This document shows positions 1 through 9,030 of a stretch of 64,000 bases of DNA, piece after piece. Made by a program: the position numbers and the translations under genes. The notes below the pieces were generated by a model. It was not told the DNA's origin. It saw only the letters and a program-made list of their open reading frames with translations, and searched no databases. Position 1 is the first letter of the stretch. Each line of letters opens with the position of its first letter. Source of the DNA: Brevibacillus_D fluminis_A (GTDB taxonomy: Bacteria > Bacillota > Bacilli > Brevibacillales > Brevibacillaceae); contig NZ_CM125436.1 in NCBI RefSeq assembly GCF_052072235.1, positions 2,040,001 to 2,104,000 on the forward strand, read 5' to 3'.

Positions 1-2
1 AT

Positions 3-107
3 GCCAGTCTCGTGCTTGTCGATGCTTCCTGCTCGGCGGAAGCGGTCGCCCGCGTGGCCGATCGCATGGCTGTGTTGCACCGAGGCAAGCTTGTTGCAGG
101 AGAGTAA
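3..107 (+). CDS. C-terminal tail of an ABC-type ATPase (partial)
   Basis: Only the last 34 codons are inside the window; the gene starts upstream of base 1. The tail reads as a beta strand (SLVLVDAS), a helix with ARVADRMAV, then LHRGKLVAGE. This resembles the end of ABC transporter ATPases, where a helix containing ADR is followed by a strand with a basic-Gly-basic turn. A Rho-independent terminator follows directly, so it ends its transcript. The substrate cannot be told. Other P-loop proteins could end in a similar way, so the call is tentative. Confidence 0.4.
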   Translation, partial: ASLVLVDASCSAEAVARVADRMAVLHRGKLVAGE

Positions 108-133
108 ACGGGCGCAAGCATGATAAAAGGAGG

Positions 134-161
134 AACCAGCCGCTACATGGCTGGTTTTTTC
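134..161 (+). terminator. Rho-independent terminator
   Basis: An 8-bp stem (AACCAGCC / GGCTGGTT) with a 7-nt loop is followed by a T run. It closes the transcript of the partial gene at the left edge. Confidence 0.85.
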
Positions 162-244
162 ATGCCCCCCATTACCAGATTCGCGATTCCCTTGTATGAT
201 GGAGAAAGGTTTTGCTTTTGCATCACGCAAGGAGGTCAATTACG

Positions 245-1156
245 GTGAATCGGTTTACTCTCGGGGTCTTTTTTGTCATTCTCTCTGCCGTCGGTTTTGG
301 CGTGATGCCCATCATTGCCAAATATGCGTACCAAGGAGGAGTGAATGTAGACACCCTGCTGACGCTGCGTTTTTCGCTGGCATCCATTTTCTTTTTCTTG
401 TATCTCTGGCTGAAAAAAGGGCATCATGTGTCCATCACGAAAAAAGAATGGCTCGCCCTTGCTTTATACGGGGGCGTCATCTATGCAGTGATTTCCATTC
501 TCTTCTTTTGGTCGATCCAATTCATCCCGGTGTCGCTCGCTTCGCTTTTGCTCTACACGTATCCGGTTTTTGTGGTAGTATTATCCATAATCGTGGAGCG
601 CACGGGAATTTCCAAAATGCTCGTCCTCGCCATCCTGCTTTCACTGCTCGGCTTGGCGCTCGTGCTCGGGACCAGCTTTCATTTGATCAATTACTATGGC
701 GTTATGCTTGCGGTATTGTCGAGCATCGGATACGCAGTCCATATCGTTCTGATGAACCGTACCGTACGCAAGCTGCCGCCATTGATCACGACCGCTTTCG
801 TCATCTTGTTTACCGCGATCAGCCAGCTTCTGTTCGGGATTGCATGCGGCACGCTGCATACCGACTTTTCGGGGAGCGCGTGGCTATCCATTTTGGCGCT
901 TTGCTTCGTTTCTACCATTTTGCCGCTGCTCACGTTTTTTCTGGGTCTGCAGCTGGTCGGACCGACGAACGCATCGATTCTCAGCACGTTTGAACCGATC
1001 GTAACGATCCTGCTGTCGGCGCTCCTGTTTCATGAGACCTTCACCTTGCTTCAACTGCTGGGCATCGCGGCTGTTCTGATCGGTGCATTCCTCGTGGTCA
1101 AGGGCGGCAGTCAAAAGCCGGCGGACGGGCCTGCAGCCATCGTGGAAAAATCATAA
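245..1156 (+). CDS. EamA/DMT-family membrane transporter
   Basis: The 303-residue hydrophobic protein has about ten membrane segments in two repeated halves, the usual layout of the drug/metabolite transporter superfamily (two EamA domains). The C-terminal half contains GLQLVGPTNASILSTFEPIV, a typical EamA helix signature with the conserved Pro-Thr and Glu-Pro. The GTG start at 245 is chosen because AAGGAGGT lies at the right distance upstream; the longer frame from 212 has no ribosome site. It probably exports a small metabolite or amino acid, but the substrate cannot be read from sequence. A flavodoxin-like reductase gene follows 24 nt downstream and may be co-transcribed. Confidence 0.88.
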   Translation: MNRFTLGVFFVILSAVGFGVMPIIAKYAYQGGVNVDTLLTLRFSLASIFFFLYLWLKKGHHVSITKKEWLALALYGGVIYAVISILFFWSIQFIPVSLASLLLYTYPVFVVVLSIIVERTGISKMLVLAILLSLLGLALVLGTSFHLINYYGVMLAVLSSIGYAVHIVLMNRTVRKLPPLITTAFVILFTAISQLLFGIACGTLHTDFSGSAWLSILALCFVSTILPLLTFFLGLQLVGPTNASILSTFEPIVTILLSALLFHETFTLLQLLGIAAVLIGAFLVVKGGSQKPADGPAAIVEKS

Positions 1157-1180
1157 CGGGTTAAAGGAGTTCGTAGACAT

Positions 1181-1747
1181 ATGCAAAAAGTTCTTGTACT
1201 GTACGGCAGTTCCCGAGAAAACGGGAATTCGGAAAAATTGGCCGATCGAGTCGTAGAAGGGCTCGGAGCTACCAAAATCTATTTGCGCGAGCATGCGATC
1301 ACCCCGATCCATGACAAGCGGCATACCGAGGAAGGCTTTTTGCCGGTGGATGACGATTACGACCGCATCGTGCATCAGATGCTGGCGCACGATGTCATCA
1401 TTTTCGCGACGCCGCTGTACTGGTACGGCATGTCCGGCATCATGAAAAACTTTATCGATCGCTGGTCACAGAGCCTGCGGGATCGCTCCCTGTCATTCAA
1501 GGAGAAGATGGGGCAAAAAACGGCTTACGTGGTCATGACCGGCTACGACCAGGCCAAGCTGAAGGGGCTTCCGCTCGTGCAGCAATTCCAGCACATTTTC
1601 GAGTTCGTCACCACGACATATGGCGGCTATATTATCGGGGAGGGCAACAAGCCGGATGATATTTTGGCCGATGCGTCGGCATTGTTTGAGGCGGATAAAC
1701 TGAACCGCCTACTGCGTGGGGAAACAGCCCAGTCATCGTTTGCATAG
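1181..1747 (+). CDS. NAD(P)H-dependent FMN reductase / flavodoxin-fold oxidoreductase
   Basis: This 188-residue protein starts VLVLYGSSRENGNSEKLA, the FMN phosphate-binding loop (GSSRxxGNS) of NADPH-dependent FMN reductases and WrbA-like proteins. The second signature, ATPLYWYGMSGIMKNFIDRW, is the PLYWYGMSG...KNFIDR segment that binds the isoalloxazine ring and forms the dimer interface. It should be a cytoplasmic flavoenzyme passing electrons from NAD(P)H to quinones, nitro compounds or metals. The ATG at 1181 is preceded by AAAGGAG. Spacing to the upstream EamA gene is short, so the two may form an operon. The exact acceptor is unknown. Confidence 0.88.
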   Translation: MQKVLVLYGSSRENGNSEKLADRVVEGLGATKIYLREHAITPIHDKRHTEEGFLPVDDDYDRIVHQMLAHDVIIFATPLYWYGMSGIMKNFIDRWSQSLRDRSLSFKEKMGQKTAYVVMTGYDQAKLKGLPLVQQFQHIFEFVTTTYGGYIIGEGNKPDDILADASALFEADKLNRLLRGETAQSSFA

Positions 1748-1884
1748 AAAAGGGGGACTTGCGCTCGTGAACCCTCTTTAATTGAATCCCAACCACCTAA
1801 AATGGTTACTAGGTGTATACTCATGTACAAACTTAGAGACGACAAAAGAGAGAGATAATATCGTATTTAAGGGAGAGGAAATTG

Positions 1885-4467
1885 ATGTTAAAACGTACGG
1901 GACTGATCTTTTTAACAGCCGCAGTTATGCTCAATACATTCGTACCATCCGCCTTGGCAAAATCTAAGAAACGCAGTAGTTCTGAGGACGCAATGGGGAC
2001 CCTTGCAGCGACAACTCAACAATCAAAAGGTCCAATCAAAACTGATCGTGTGATTGTAAAATTAAAAGGTGGTAGCAAGTCGTCCACTAAGAAGACACTC
2101 AAAGCAATTCAAGAACATGACTACACAGAAATCGATGATTCTGAGAGAACATACTCCGTCAAGTTGGATGGGGATGAGACAGTGAGTCAGGCGATTAGCG
2201 AACTTTCTAACATGAGCGGGGTTGAGTATGTGGAACCTGACTACATCAGGACTGCGCAGGTATACTCAACTTCAACATCTGCTGACGCTGATTATAATTG
2301 GGGAGTTAAGTACGTAGGTGCGGATAAACTTGCCAAGAAGATTAAAAGGCCTGCTAAAGGTATCGTTGTAGCAGTGGTAGACTCCGGGGTAAATGCTAAC
2401 CATGAACTCTTAAAGGACCATTTGGTTCAAGGTTATGATTTTATTGACGAAGACAAAGATCCAGATGATCTTTATGGGCATGGGACACACGTCGCCGGTA
2501 TTGTGGCTAATACCGTACAGAATCTTCCTATTAAGATCATGCCAGTACGGGTCATTGGAAGTGATGGGTATGGTTATGACTCTAATATTGCTAAAGGTAT
2601 TAAGTATGCTGTGGATCACGGGGCAAGTGTTATTAACCTTAGCTTGGGACAGCATGGAGAGTCTAAGGCTTTAACCGAAGCTGTCCAGTATGCGGTAAAG
2701 AAAAACGTTGTGGTTGTAGTGGCGGCTGGGAACGACCATATTAACGTCTCGGATATTTACCCGGCCGCAATTCCAGAAGCTATTACGGTATCAGCAATTG
2801 ATAAAGATGGTAAAATAGCCGGATTTTCTAACTTTGGCTATGGTATTGATCTTTCAGCCCCCGGCGTTGATATTGGTAGCAGTTACATCGGTGGTAAGGA
2901 TTCCTACATTAACATGAATGGCACATCCATGGCGGCCCCATTCGTTTCCGCACTCGCAGCTATGCTTAAGGCTGAGAACAAATCCTATAAAGTTGATGAG
3001 ATTGAGGCTAAGTTAAAGTCTAATACAAAAGGCGAAGGACACTCGTTTGATCCTGAGCTCGGATTTGGAACTATGAACTTAGCTGGGTACGATAAGTCTG
3101 ATAAATCTGTAATCCTCAATACCACATATTTCCTACGTGAAGGAACCCCTGAATTGGTTATCAATAACTTGGGGTATAAGACATCTTCCGTTGGGGTTAC
3201 TGTTAATGGTAGGGATTTGAAGGATATCAATTTTTCGAAAAACGGTAGTTATAGAGTCCCCGTAGATTCGGAGTACGTTTCTGATTGTGACGTTTGCGAA
3301 GTAAGAATTAAAGTACAAGATCAGGAAATGTCTTGGGATATCATTTCTCGTGATCCATCCTCTTTGAATATCAGTACAGATTTTGGGGATGGACCCCCAA
3401 TTGACTATTCTGTTTTCTCTCGTACTCCAGATGGTCCAGTATTTGTAGCAGATAAATTATCCCTCGACCGCTCTGTTACATTTGATACCACGTGGTATCA
3501 AGATGATTATCGTGACCTATTTATTATAGTGAGCCTTGACGATTATGAAGGTAACATGTATAGCTTCATCCGCGATGTGGGTCTAAATGATTCCGTAGAA
3601 CTGAAAGTGGAAGACTTGGTTAAATTAAAGTTGACCTCCCCTAAAGATTCAGGCGATAAGACATTTTTTGCGTTGCCTTACATTGACGGCGTCATGCTAC
3701 CTTACAATATCCGTGTCATTACATCGGCAAGTAACCTTAACTATTACTTAGATAAGGGCACTTACGATTTCGGGGTTTCCTCAGAGGGGGCGAAGATCCC
3801 TTACATTTTGATTTCTAATAAATTTAAAGTTAAATCTAATGCTTCCATTGACTTAAGTAAAGTTAAATCCCATACTGTAACTTTTAATACCTCAGCATTG
3901 GATCTACATGGTGGTCATCAAGATGACCTCGTTGTGAGAATCTTAGATTCTGCAGGGTGTTACCAAGATAAGATTTTCCAGTTTGCTAGATCAGGAAAAC
4001 TCTTATTATCCCCAGGGGCATATAAGTTCCAATTGGAACAATTAGACGAGCAGTCATCGCATGGAAGTGTAAAGTTCTATGATCATCTCTTGGTCACTCC
4101 AGACCAGGTGAGTGTAGATAAGAACATAGAGGTACCTTTTGGTGGCAATCTCTACAGTAAATTAGTTCTATCGAATACTCAATTAAGTTCAAGCAATCCG
4201 ATTCTATCGGGGGTCCATACCGTGGTAGACTCCTTTGGAAACTATGCGCCCCAATATGTTAATAATGCGGCGGATTATCCTATCACAGTAACCATTAGAT
4301 CCAATAACGGTTCTAGACCTATCAGTGTATCTGTAACTAAAAACTTTTACATTGACTTAGCCCCGTATAATCTTGCGCCGGGAGAATACACTTTGGAGCA
4401 TGGTGGGGTGTATGAAGTTCCAGCAGGAATTCCACAAAATGCTATTACCAATTTCACAATTAATTAA
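1885..4467 (+). CDS. Secreted S8 (subtilisin-like) serine peptidase
   Basis: The 860-residue precursor has a signal peptide (MLKRTGLIFLTAAV, cleavage near ALA-KSKK). An I9-type propeptide follows (about residues 50-130, ending VEYVEPDYI), then the catalytic domain with Asp about 166 (VVDSGV), His about 199 (GHGTHVAG), oxyanion Asn about 283 (AAGNDH) and Ser about 348 (NGTSMAAP). The last 450 residues form a beta-rich extension of no family I recognise. It should be exported and autoprocessed. ATG 1885 is preferred over TTG 1882 because GGGAGAGG sits at the correct spacing. Base composition is clearly more AT-rich than the flanking genes, suggesting acquisition by transfer. A perfect palindromic terminator follows. 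Confidence 0.93.
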   Translation: MLKRTGLIFLTAAVMLNTFVPSALAKSKKRSSSEDAMGTLAATTQQSKGPIKTDRVIVKLKGGSKSSTKKTLKAIQEHDYTEIDDSERTYSVKLDGDETVSQAISELSNMSGVEYVEPDYIRTAQVYSTSTSADADYNWGVKYVGADKLAKKIKRPAKGIVVAVVDSGVNANHELLKDHLVQGYDFIDEDKDPDDLYGHGTHVAGIVANTVQNLPIKIMPVRVIGSDGYGYDSNIAKGIKYAVDHGASVINLSLGQHGESKALTEAVQYAVKKNVVVVVAAGNDHINVSDIYPAAIPEAITVSAIDKDGKIAGFSNFGYGIDLSAPGVDIGSSYIGGKDSYINMNGTSMAAPFVSALAAMLKAENKSYKVDEIEAKLKSNTKGEGHSFDPELGFGTMNLAGYDKSDKSVILNTTYFLREGTPELVINNLGYKTSSVGVTVNGRDLKDINFSKNGSYRVPVDSEYVSDCDVCEVRIKVQDQEMSWDIISRDPSSLNISTDFGDGPPIDYSVFSRTPDGPVFVADKLSLDRSVTFDTTWYQDDYRDLFIIVSLDDYEGNMYSFIRDVGLNDSVELKVEDLVKLKLTSPKDSGDKTFFALPYIDGVMLPYNIRVITSASNLNYYLDKGTYDFGVSSEGAKIPYILISNKFKVKSNASIDLSKVKSHTVTFNTSALDLHGGHQDDLVVRILDSAGCYQDKIFQFARSGKLLLSPGAYKFQLEQLDEQSSHGSVKFYDHLLVTPDQVSVDKNIEVPFGGNLYSKLVLSNTQLSSSNPILSGVHTVVDSFGNYAPQYVNNAADYPITVTIRSNNGSRPISVSVTKNFYIDLAPYNLAPGEYTLEHGGVYEVPAGIPQNAITNFTIN

Positions 4468-4473
4468 CCAAAG

Positions 4474-4512
4474 GGTTGTTGGAGACGTCTCCAACAACCT
4501 TTCCTTTTATTA
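4474..4512 (+). terminator. Rho-independent terminator after the subtilase
   Basis: A perfect 26-bp palindrome (two 13-base arms meeting at GAC/GTC, 4474-4499) is followed by a T-rich stretch. It is a strong terminator for the peptidase gene. Confidence 0.85.
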
Positions 4513-4691
4513 GAGTAATCTCAGTGATCCTTTAACCGAAATACACTCAAATAGTCAGACCCAACTTTATAATTAATTTAAGCCAATGACCGGGCATCGT
4601 GAATACACTTACAGGCTTAAATGAACTAAAACATAAATGGGAGGAAACGAATTGGTACTTATTATATCTAATGAGGGAGGATCAGGGACTT

Positions 4692-5096
4692 ATGAAAAAG
4701 GGAATATCTAAATTTCTAGTAAAAGGGTCCGTAGTGATTGCAGCATTGGCTGTTTCAAATCCCGGAATTTATGTTCGGGCATCTGAGACTGAGGTAGTTC
4801 AGTCAGGACCACTAATCACCCCCAAAGACATAAAAGCCGCCTACATACAGTCAGGTGAGGTCAAATTGTCCTGGCCTAGTATTGAAGGTGTTAAGACGTA
4901 CGGGGTCTTCCGGGATGGTGATTTTCAGGGGGAAGTAGTAGATCCAACTTTTATTGACAGCACTATAGTTCCAACTAAGACCTACTCTTATCAGGTAGAA
5001 GCGCGTAGTGGCGATAGTAGAAGCGATAAATCTCTGCCATTTTCCGTGACTTCGCGCGGTCCTTTTTTAGTGCAGAAATTCCTTACAAAAAAGTAG
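4692..5096 (+). CDS. Small secreted fibronectin-III-like protein
   Basis: The 134-residue product starts with a signal peptide (MKKGISKFLVKGSVVIAALA, cleavage near VRA-SE). The mature part contains KAAYIQSGEVKLSWP, VKTYGVFRDG and TYSYQVEARSG, the strand pattern of a single fibronectin type III domain. The ATG at 4692 is chosen because GAGGGAGGATCAGGG lies upstream and the signal peptide begins there. It shares the AT-rich composition of the neighbouring subtilase and is probably part of the same acquired island. It is likely an extracellular adhesion or accessory module; no partner or catalytic motif is visible. Confidence 0.7.
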   Translation: MKKGISKFLVKGSVVIAALAVSNPGIYVRASETEVVQSGPLITPKDIKAAYIQSGEVKLSWPSIEGVKTYGVFRDGDFQGEVVDPTFIDSTIVPTKTYSYQVEARSGDSRSDKSLPFSVTSRGPFLVQKFLTKK

Positions 5097-5226
5097 CACA
5101 TTCTCCAGATTCACCGTCTTGTATTCTGAGGATGCTTCCCCTAGAATGAACCAATGACCAAAATCCGTTTTTTGTCGCTTGTTCATAATGAAGCAGCGGG
5201 TTTGGGAAAGGAGAGAGAGTGGTAAC

Positions 5227-6444
5227 GTGAATTCACAAAAGTTGAACAATGGACCTTTGCTGATTTTGATGGTAAACATGTTTATTGCCATGCTCGGGAT
5301 CGGCTTGATCATTCCGGTTTTGCCGAAATATATGCAATTGTTTGGTGCAACGGGGGCCGATTTGGGGTATTTGGTAGCAGCATTCGGGCTTACGCAATTC
5401 CTCTGTTCGCCGATTGCCGGAGAATGGTCCGACAAGTACGGGCGAAAGCTGATGATCTGGACCGGATTAGGCGCTTTTGCGCTGTCCCAGCTGATTTTTG
5501 CCATGGCGGATTCGATGTGGCTCTTGTATGTGTCCCGCTTGATCGGGGGCATGGGAGCGGCTGCGATGATCCCGTCCATGATGGCGTTCGTGGCGGATAT
5601 TACCACGAATGAAAACCGGGGGAAAGGGATGGGCCTTCTGGGGGCATCCATGTCGCTCGGATTCGTCATCGGGCCGGGAATCGGCGGGTTTTTGGCGGAG
5701 TTAGGCCTGCGCGTTCCGTTCTACGTATCCGCTGCCGTTGCAGGCTTGGCGACGATCGCCTCGCTGATTTTCCTGAAAGAGACGTTGTCGCACGAAGCGC
5801 AGCTGGAAGCGAGAAATTCGCAGAAGAAACGGGAGAACATTTTCAAGCAGTTCGCGATGTCGGTGAAAGCGCCGTACTTTGTGCTGCTGATCCTGATTTT
5901 CACCTTGACTTTTGGCCTCGCGAACTTTGAAGCGATCTTCGGGCTTTATGTCGACAAGAAATATGCGTACACCCCTACGGATATTTCTATCATCATCACC
6001 GTTGGGGCGTTGGTTGGGGTGATCATCCAGTCCGTGTTTATCGATAAGCTCCTGAAGCGTTTTGGTGAGAAGAAACTGATGAACGCGAGCTTTCTCATTG
6101 CGGCGATCAGCTTTTTGCTGATGCTGTTGTCGGGCAACTTCTGGTACACACTGGTAACGTCCTCCATCTTTTTCGTCTTCACGTCCATTTTGCGTCCGGC
6201 GATCAATACGCTGCTGTCCAAAATGGCCGGGCAGGAACAAGGTTTCGTCGCAGGGATGAACAATGCGTACATGAGCCTCGGCAATATCGTCGGGCCGACG
6301 CTGGCGGGCATTTTGTTCGATGTCCACGTCAATCTGCCGTATGTGTTCGGCGCTGTGATTTTGCTGGGGAGCCTGGTGATGTCGCTCGGCTGGAACCGAC
6401 GGACTGCCAGCCAAAAGAACATGGCTACAGCCGTACAGCGCTGA
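5227..6444 (+). CDS. MFS drug-efflux transporter (Bmr/NorA-like)
   Basis: The 405-residue protein has about 12 membrane helices. The loop between helices 2 and 3 carries motif A (GEWSDKYGRKLM). Helix 5 holds a motif C-like GASMSLGFVIGPGIGGFLAE, the hallmark of drug/proton antiporters. This supports a proton-driven multidrug exporter of the DHA1 group. The GTG at 5227 is chosen since AAAGGAGAGAG precedes it; an in-frame ATG at 5179 has no ribosome site. GC content returns to the genomic level here, marking the right border of the AT-rich island. A terminator lies just downstream, so it is monocistronic. Confidence 0.9.
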   Translation: MNSQKLNNGPLLILMVNMFIAMLGIGLIIPVLPKYMQLFGATGADLGYLVAAFGLTQFLCSPIAGEWSDKYGRKLMIWTGLGAFALSQLIFAMADSMWLLYVSRLIGGMGAAAMIPSMMAFVADITTNENRGKGMGLLGASMSLGFVIGPGIGGFLAELGLRVPFYVSAAVAGLATIASLIFLKETLSHEAQLEARNSQKKRENIFKQFAMSVKAPYFVLLILIFTLTFGLANFEAIFGLYVDKKYAYTPTDISIIITVGALVGVIIQSVFIDKLLKRFGEKKLMNASFLIAAISFLLMLLSGNFWYTLVTSSIFFVFTSILRPAINTLLSKMAGQEQGFVAGMNNAYMSLGNIVGPTLAGILFDVHVNLPYVFGAVILLGSLVMSLGWNRRTASQKNMATAVQR

Positions 6445-6472
6445 CCGCTGCCGAAACTGATTTGGGGAAAGG

Positions 6473-6507
6473 ACAGCCGGAGCCTTGCACAAGGACCGGC
6501 TGTTTTC
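6473..6507 (+). terminator. Rho-independent terminator
   Basis: An 8-bp stem (ACAGCCGG / CCGGCTGT) is followed by TTTTCT. It ends the MFS transcript. Confidence 0.8.
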
Positions 6508-6620
6508 TATTACAGCTGCAGCGTGCGCGAACGGGTGGAGAGGAAGTCACCCAAGCGATCCGTGCCGAAATCGCTAAAGCAGGAGCGGATGACATGATTC
6601 ATACGACTTGAGCGTGACGG

Positions 6621-6935
6621 CTACCTTTGCGACGTAGCCAGAAGATAATACTTGCCCATCTGCTTGATGGCAAGCTGCTCGCTGCTGTTGGCGCCTTTGA
6701 TTTCATACACCATCCGGGTGCCTCGAATGAATGATGCTTGTCCCAAATGCGTGCCGATCTCACGCGACGGCAATTGGCGATCTGAAACGGCATATGTTTT
6801 TCCGCCCCAAACGATTTCAGCCGGAATCGGGCCCAGCTCTTCCGGGCTTGCAGGGAGAGATTCTTGCCCCGGGGCGATTTCAGACGAACCGGTGAGCAAG
6901 AGCAAGGAAAGCAAAAGAATCGAAAGATCTTTCAT
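6621..6935 (-). CDS. Small exported protein of unknown function
   Basis: The 104-residue product has a hydrophobic N-terminus (MKDLSILLLSLLLLTGSSE) that looks like a signal peptide or anchor; there is no lipobox cysteine. The remainder contains a WGGKTYAVSDRQLP segment and a C-terminal KQMGKYYLLATSQR. AGGAGGTG is placed correctly before ATG 6935, which supports real translation. I do not recognise the family. It lies alone between two plus-strand MFS genes and is transcribed opposite to them. Confidence 0.65.
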   Translation of the reverse strand: MKDLSILLLSLLLLTGSSEIAPGQESLPASPEELGPIPAEIVWGGKTYAVSDRQLPSREIGTHLGQASFIRGTRMVYEIKGANSSEQLAIKQMGKYYLLATSQR

Positions 6936-7061
6936 TGCGGGACACCTCCTCTATGGTCTTCTCCGAAGGATTCGCTGCCATGTTTTGTTTCCCTTTATTT
7001 TCCATCTCGACAACTTTCTACTGCTCGCGCGAAAAAGCGCAAACCAATGTGTGTTCGAGGA

Positions 7062-7090
7062 CGTAAACCTACGCGGGTTTGCGTTTTTTT
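7062..7090 (+). terminator. Terminator-like hairpin
   Basis: An imperfect stem (CGTAAACC / GGGTTTGCG) is followed by seven Ts. No plus-strand gene lies directly upstream, so it may block read-through into the following promoter or end a short untranslated transcript. Confidence 0.6.
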
Positions 7091-7118
7091 GTTTCTCCAG
7101 AATCGAAATCAGAAGGGG

Positions 7119-7150
7119 TTGACAGCGTGAAAGTAAGTTGTATAATACAA
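7119..7150 (+). promoter_or_regulatory. Sigma-A promoter with overlapping palindromic operator
   Basis: A consensus TTGACA (7119-7124) and TATAAT (7141-7146) are separated by 16 nt. The -10 lies inside a perfect palindrome TTGTATAATACAA (7138-7150). A wider inverted pair AGTTGTA...TACAACT extends downstream. This geometry suggests a repressor that blocks RNA polymerase. It controls the MFS gene at 7290. Confidence 0.75.
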
Positions 7151-7289
7151 ATACATAGTTTCATCATACAACTAAATTCAATTGGGAGCTTCAGAAGTAT
7201 CCGTCCCTGTCCGCCTTGGCGATATGATACAAGCGGGGGCTGGGGAGAATACTACTACGATGCATCCCAAATGGAGGGGAAAGAAAGAG

Positions 7290-8498
7290 ATGTCGTCAGA
7301 TTCGCAGTATCAGGATCTAACCCAACAGCAAAGTGCGTTTCGTCAACCGCTGTCGGTGTGGGTCATCGCATTCGCCTGTGTCATTTCGTTTATGGGGATC
7401 GGTCTCGTTGACCCGATTTTGCCGGCGATTGCGAAAAAAATGAACGCAACACCCAGCCAGGTTTCGCTCTTATTTACCAGTTATAACCTTGTTACCGGCA
7501 TCGCGATGCTGATTACCGGTTTTGTGTCCAGCCGTTTGGGAACAAAGTGGACGTTGGTTGCTGGCGTGTTCATCATCATCGTTTTCAGCGCGCTGGCCGG
7601 CAACTCCAATACGATCAATGCGATCGTGTGGCTGCGCGGCGGTTGGGGATTGGGGAACTCGCTGTTTCTGGCAACCGCTTTGTCCGCGATCGTCGGGTTA
7701 TCGGCTTCCGGTGCTGCCAAGGCGATTATTTTTTATGAAGCGGCGCTTGGGATCGGGATCGCTGTCGGTCCGCTTCTTGGCGGGGAGCTTGGCTCGATTT
7801 CATGGCGCGGCCCGTTCTTTGGCGTCAGCGTGCTGATGGCTGTCGCATTCCTGTTTTTGCTGTTCGTCATGCCGAATGTGGCAAAGCCAAAAAAACCGAT
7901 CAAACTGTCTGCACCATTCAAAGCGCTCAGCTATCCCGGCCTTTTGACGTTGGGCGTTGTTGCATTCCTGTACAACTTCGGCTTTTTCACGTTGATGGCG
8001 TACTCGCCGTATTTAATGGAGTTAAACGAGCGCGGTCTGGGCTTCGTTTTCTTTGGCTGGGGCTTGCTGCTCGCCATCACATCCGTTTTCGTCGCACCGC
8101 GTCTGCAGCAGCGATACGGAACGGTTACGTCCATCATTTCGGTACTGAGCATTTTTGCAGTGATTTTGCTGGTGATGGGAATCGGCTCTTCCGTTCCGGC
8201 CATCATCATGGCTTGCGTGGTGATCTCCGGGTTTTTCCTTGGCATCAACAACACCCTGATCACGACAGCGGTTATGGAATCCGCTCCGGTTGAACGTTCC
8301 GTGGCATCTGCGGCGTATAGCTTTGTCCGTTTTTTGGGCGGCGGGATTTCGCCGTGGCTTGCAGGCAAACTGGCGGAAATGTTCAACCCGAGCGTGCCGT
8401 TTATTTTCGGCGGCGCGATGGTTTTGCTCGGCGTGCTGTTCCTTGCCGCGCGTCGCAAGCATCTCGCAGGCATCGACTCGGCAATTCATCACCATTAA
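7290..8498 (+). CDS. MFS transporter, drug-resistance type
   Basis: The 402-residue protein has about 12 membrane helices. It contains FMGIGLVDPILPAIAKKM in helix 1 and the loop TGFVSSRLGTKW in place of a canonical motif A. Helix 5 has YEAALGIGIAVGPLLGGELG, the motif C of exporters. It should be a proton-coupled efflux protein of unknown substrate. ATG 7290 is selected because GGAGGGG is 10 nt upstream; longer frames from 7182 have no such site. A strong promoter overlapped by a palindrome drives it, so it is probably inducible. A universal stress protein gene follows after 34 nt and is likely co-transcribed. Confidence 0.9.
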   Translation: MSSDSQYQDLTQQQSAFRQPLSVWVIAFACVISFMGIGLVDPILPAIAKKMNATPSQVSLLFTSYNLVTGIAMLITGFVSSRLGTKWTLVAGVFIIIVFSALAGNSNTINAIVWLRGGWGLGNSLFLATALSAIVGLSASGAAKAIIFYEAALGIGIAVGPLLGGELGSISWRGPFFGVSVLMAVAFLFLLFVMPNVAKPKKPIKLSAPFKALSYPGLLTLGVVAFLYNFGFFTLMAYSPYLMELNERGLGFVFFGWGLLLAITSVFVAPRLQQRYGTVTSIISVLSIFAVILLVMGIGSSVPAIIMACVVISGFFLGINNTLITTAVMESAPVERSVASAAYSFVRFLGGGISPWLAGKLAEMFNPSVPFIFGGAMVLLGVLFLAARRKHLAGIDSAIHHH

Positions 8499-8532
8499 TC
8501 GGTTTTTTGTGAGAAATTGGGAGGGATGGCTT

Positions 8533-8958
8533 ATGTATCAGCGAATATTGGTTCCGGTCGACGGCTCGGCGCATGCTCGTCATGCGGTCCGGTCCGCCAG
8601 ATGGATTGCGGAAAGCGCCGGGCAAGATGTCAAAGTGACCCTTTTGCATGTGAACCCGACGATCACGCTCAATGAAGTGGCGATTGATGTGGACGACATC
8701 GATCAAATACAGGAGAAGGAAGGACGCAAAATCGTGGCAAAGGCGCAGGAGCTGTTTGCTGACACCGGGATCCAGTGCGAGACGGTCTGCCGTTTCGGCA
8801 ATCCGGCGAAAACGATTTGCGAGATCGCAAAGGAAGGCAACTACGACTTGATCGTCATGGGCAGCAGAGGGCTTGGGCTGCTCAAGGAAATGCTGATCGG
8901 CAGCGTCAGCCACGATGTGATTCAAGGTGCGCATTGTCCCGTATTGATCGTGAAATGA
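8533..8958 (+). CDS. Universal stress protein (UspA family)
   Basis: The 141-residue single-domain protein begins MYQRILVPVDGSAHARHAV. It carries the ATP-binding signature near the C-terminus, GSRGLGLLKEMLIGSVSHDV followed by CPVLIVK, matching the G-2x-G-9x-G(S/T) pattern of ATP-binding Usp proteins. It probably acts as a cytoplasmic nucleotide-binding stress protein. The start at 8533 is supported by GGGAGGG; a longer overlapping frame from 8290 runs inside the upstream MFS gene and is not real. It is the second gene of the MFS transcript and is followed by a strong terminator. Confidence 0.93.
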   Translation: MYQRILVPVDGSAHARHAVRSARWIAESAGQDVKVTLLHVNPTITLNEVAIDVDDIDQIQEKEGRKIVAKAQELFADTGIQCETVCRFGNPAKTICEIAKEGNYDLIVMGSRGLGLLKEMLIGSVSHDVIQGAHCPVLIVK

Positions 8959-8973
8959 TTGTTCAAGCAATCG

Positions 8974-9020
8974 AAAAAAGACAGCAGAGGCGCGGGCCTG
9001 ATGATGCTGTCTTTTTTTTG
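8974..9020 (+). terminator. Rho-independent terminator
   Basis: The stem AAAAGACAGCA / TGCTGTCTTTT is followed by further Ts. It ends the MFS-Usp transcript. Confidence 0.85.
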
Positions 9021-9030
9021 CTCCATTTCC

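Noticed and set aside
196..993. 265-residue frame overlapping the EamA gene
   Set aside because: Out-of-frame shadow of a clear transporter gene; basic, low-complexity composition and no ribosome site.
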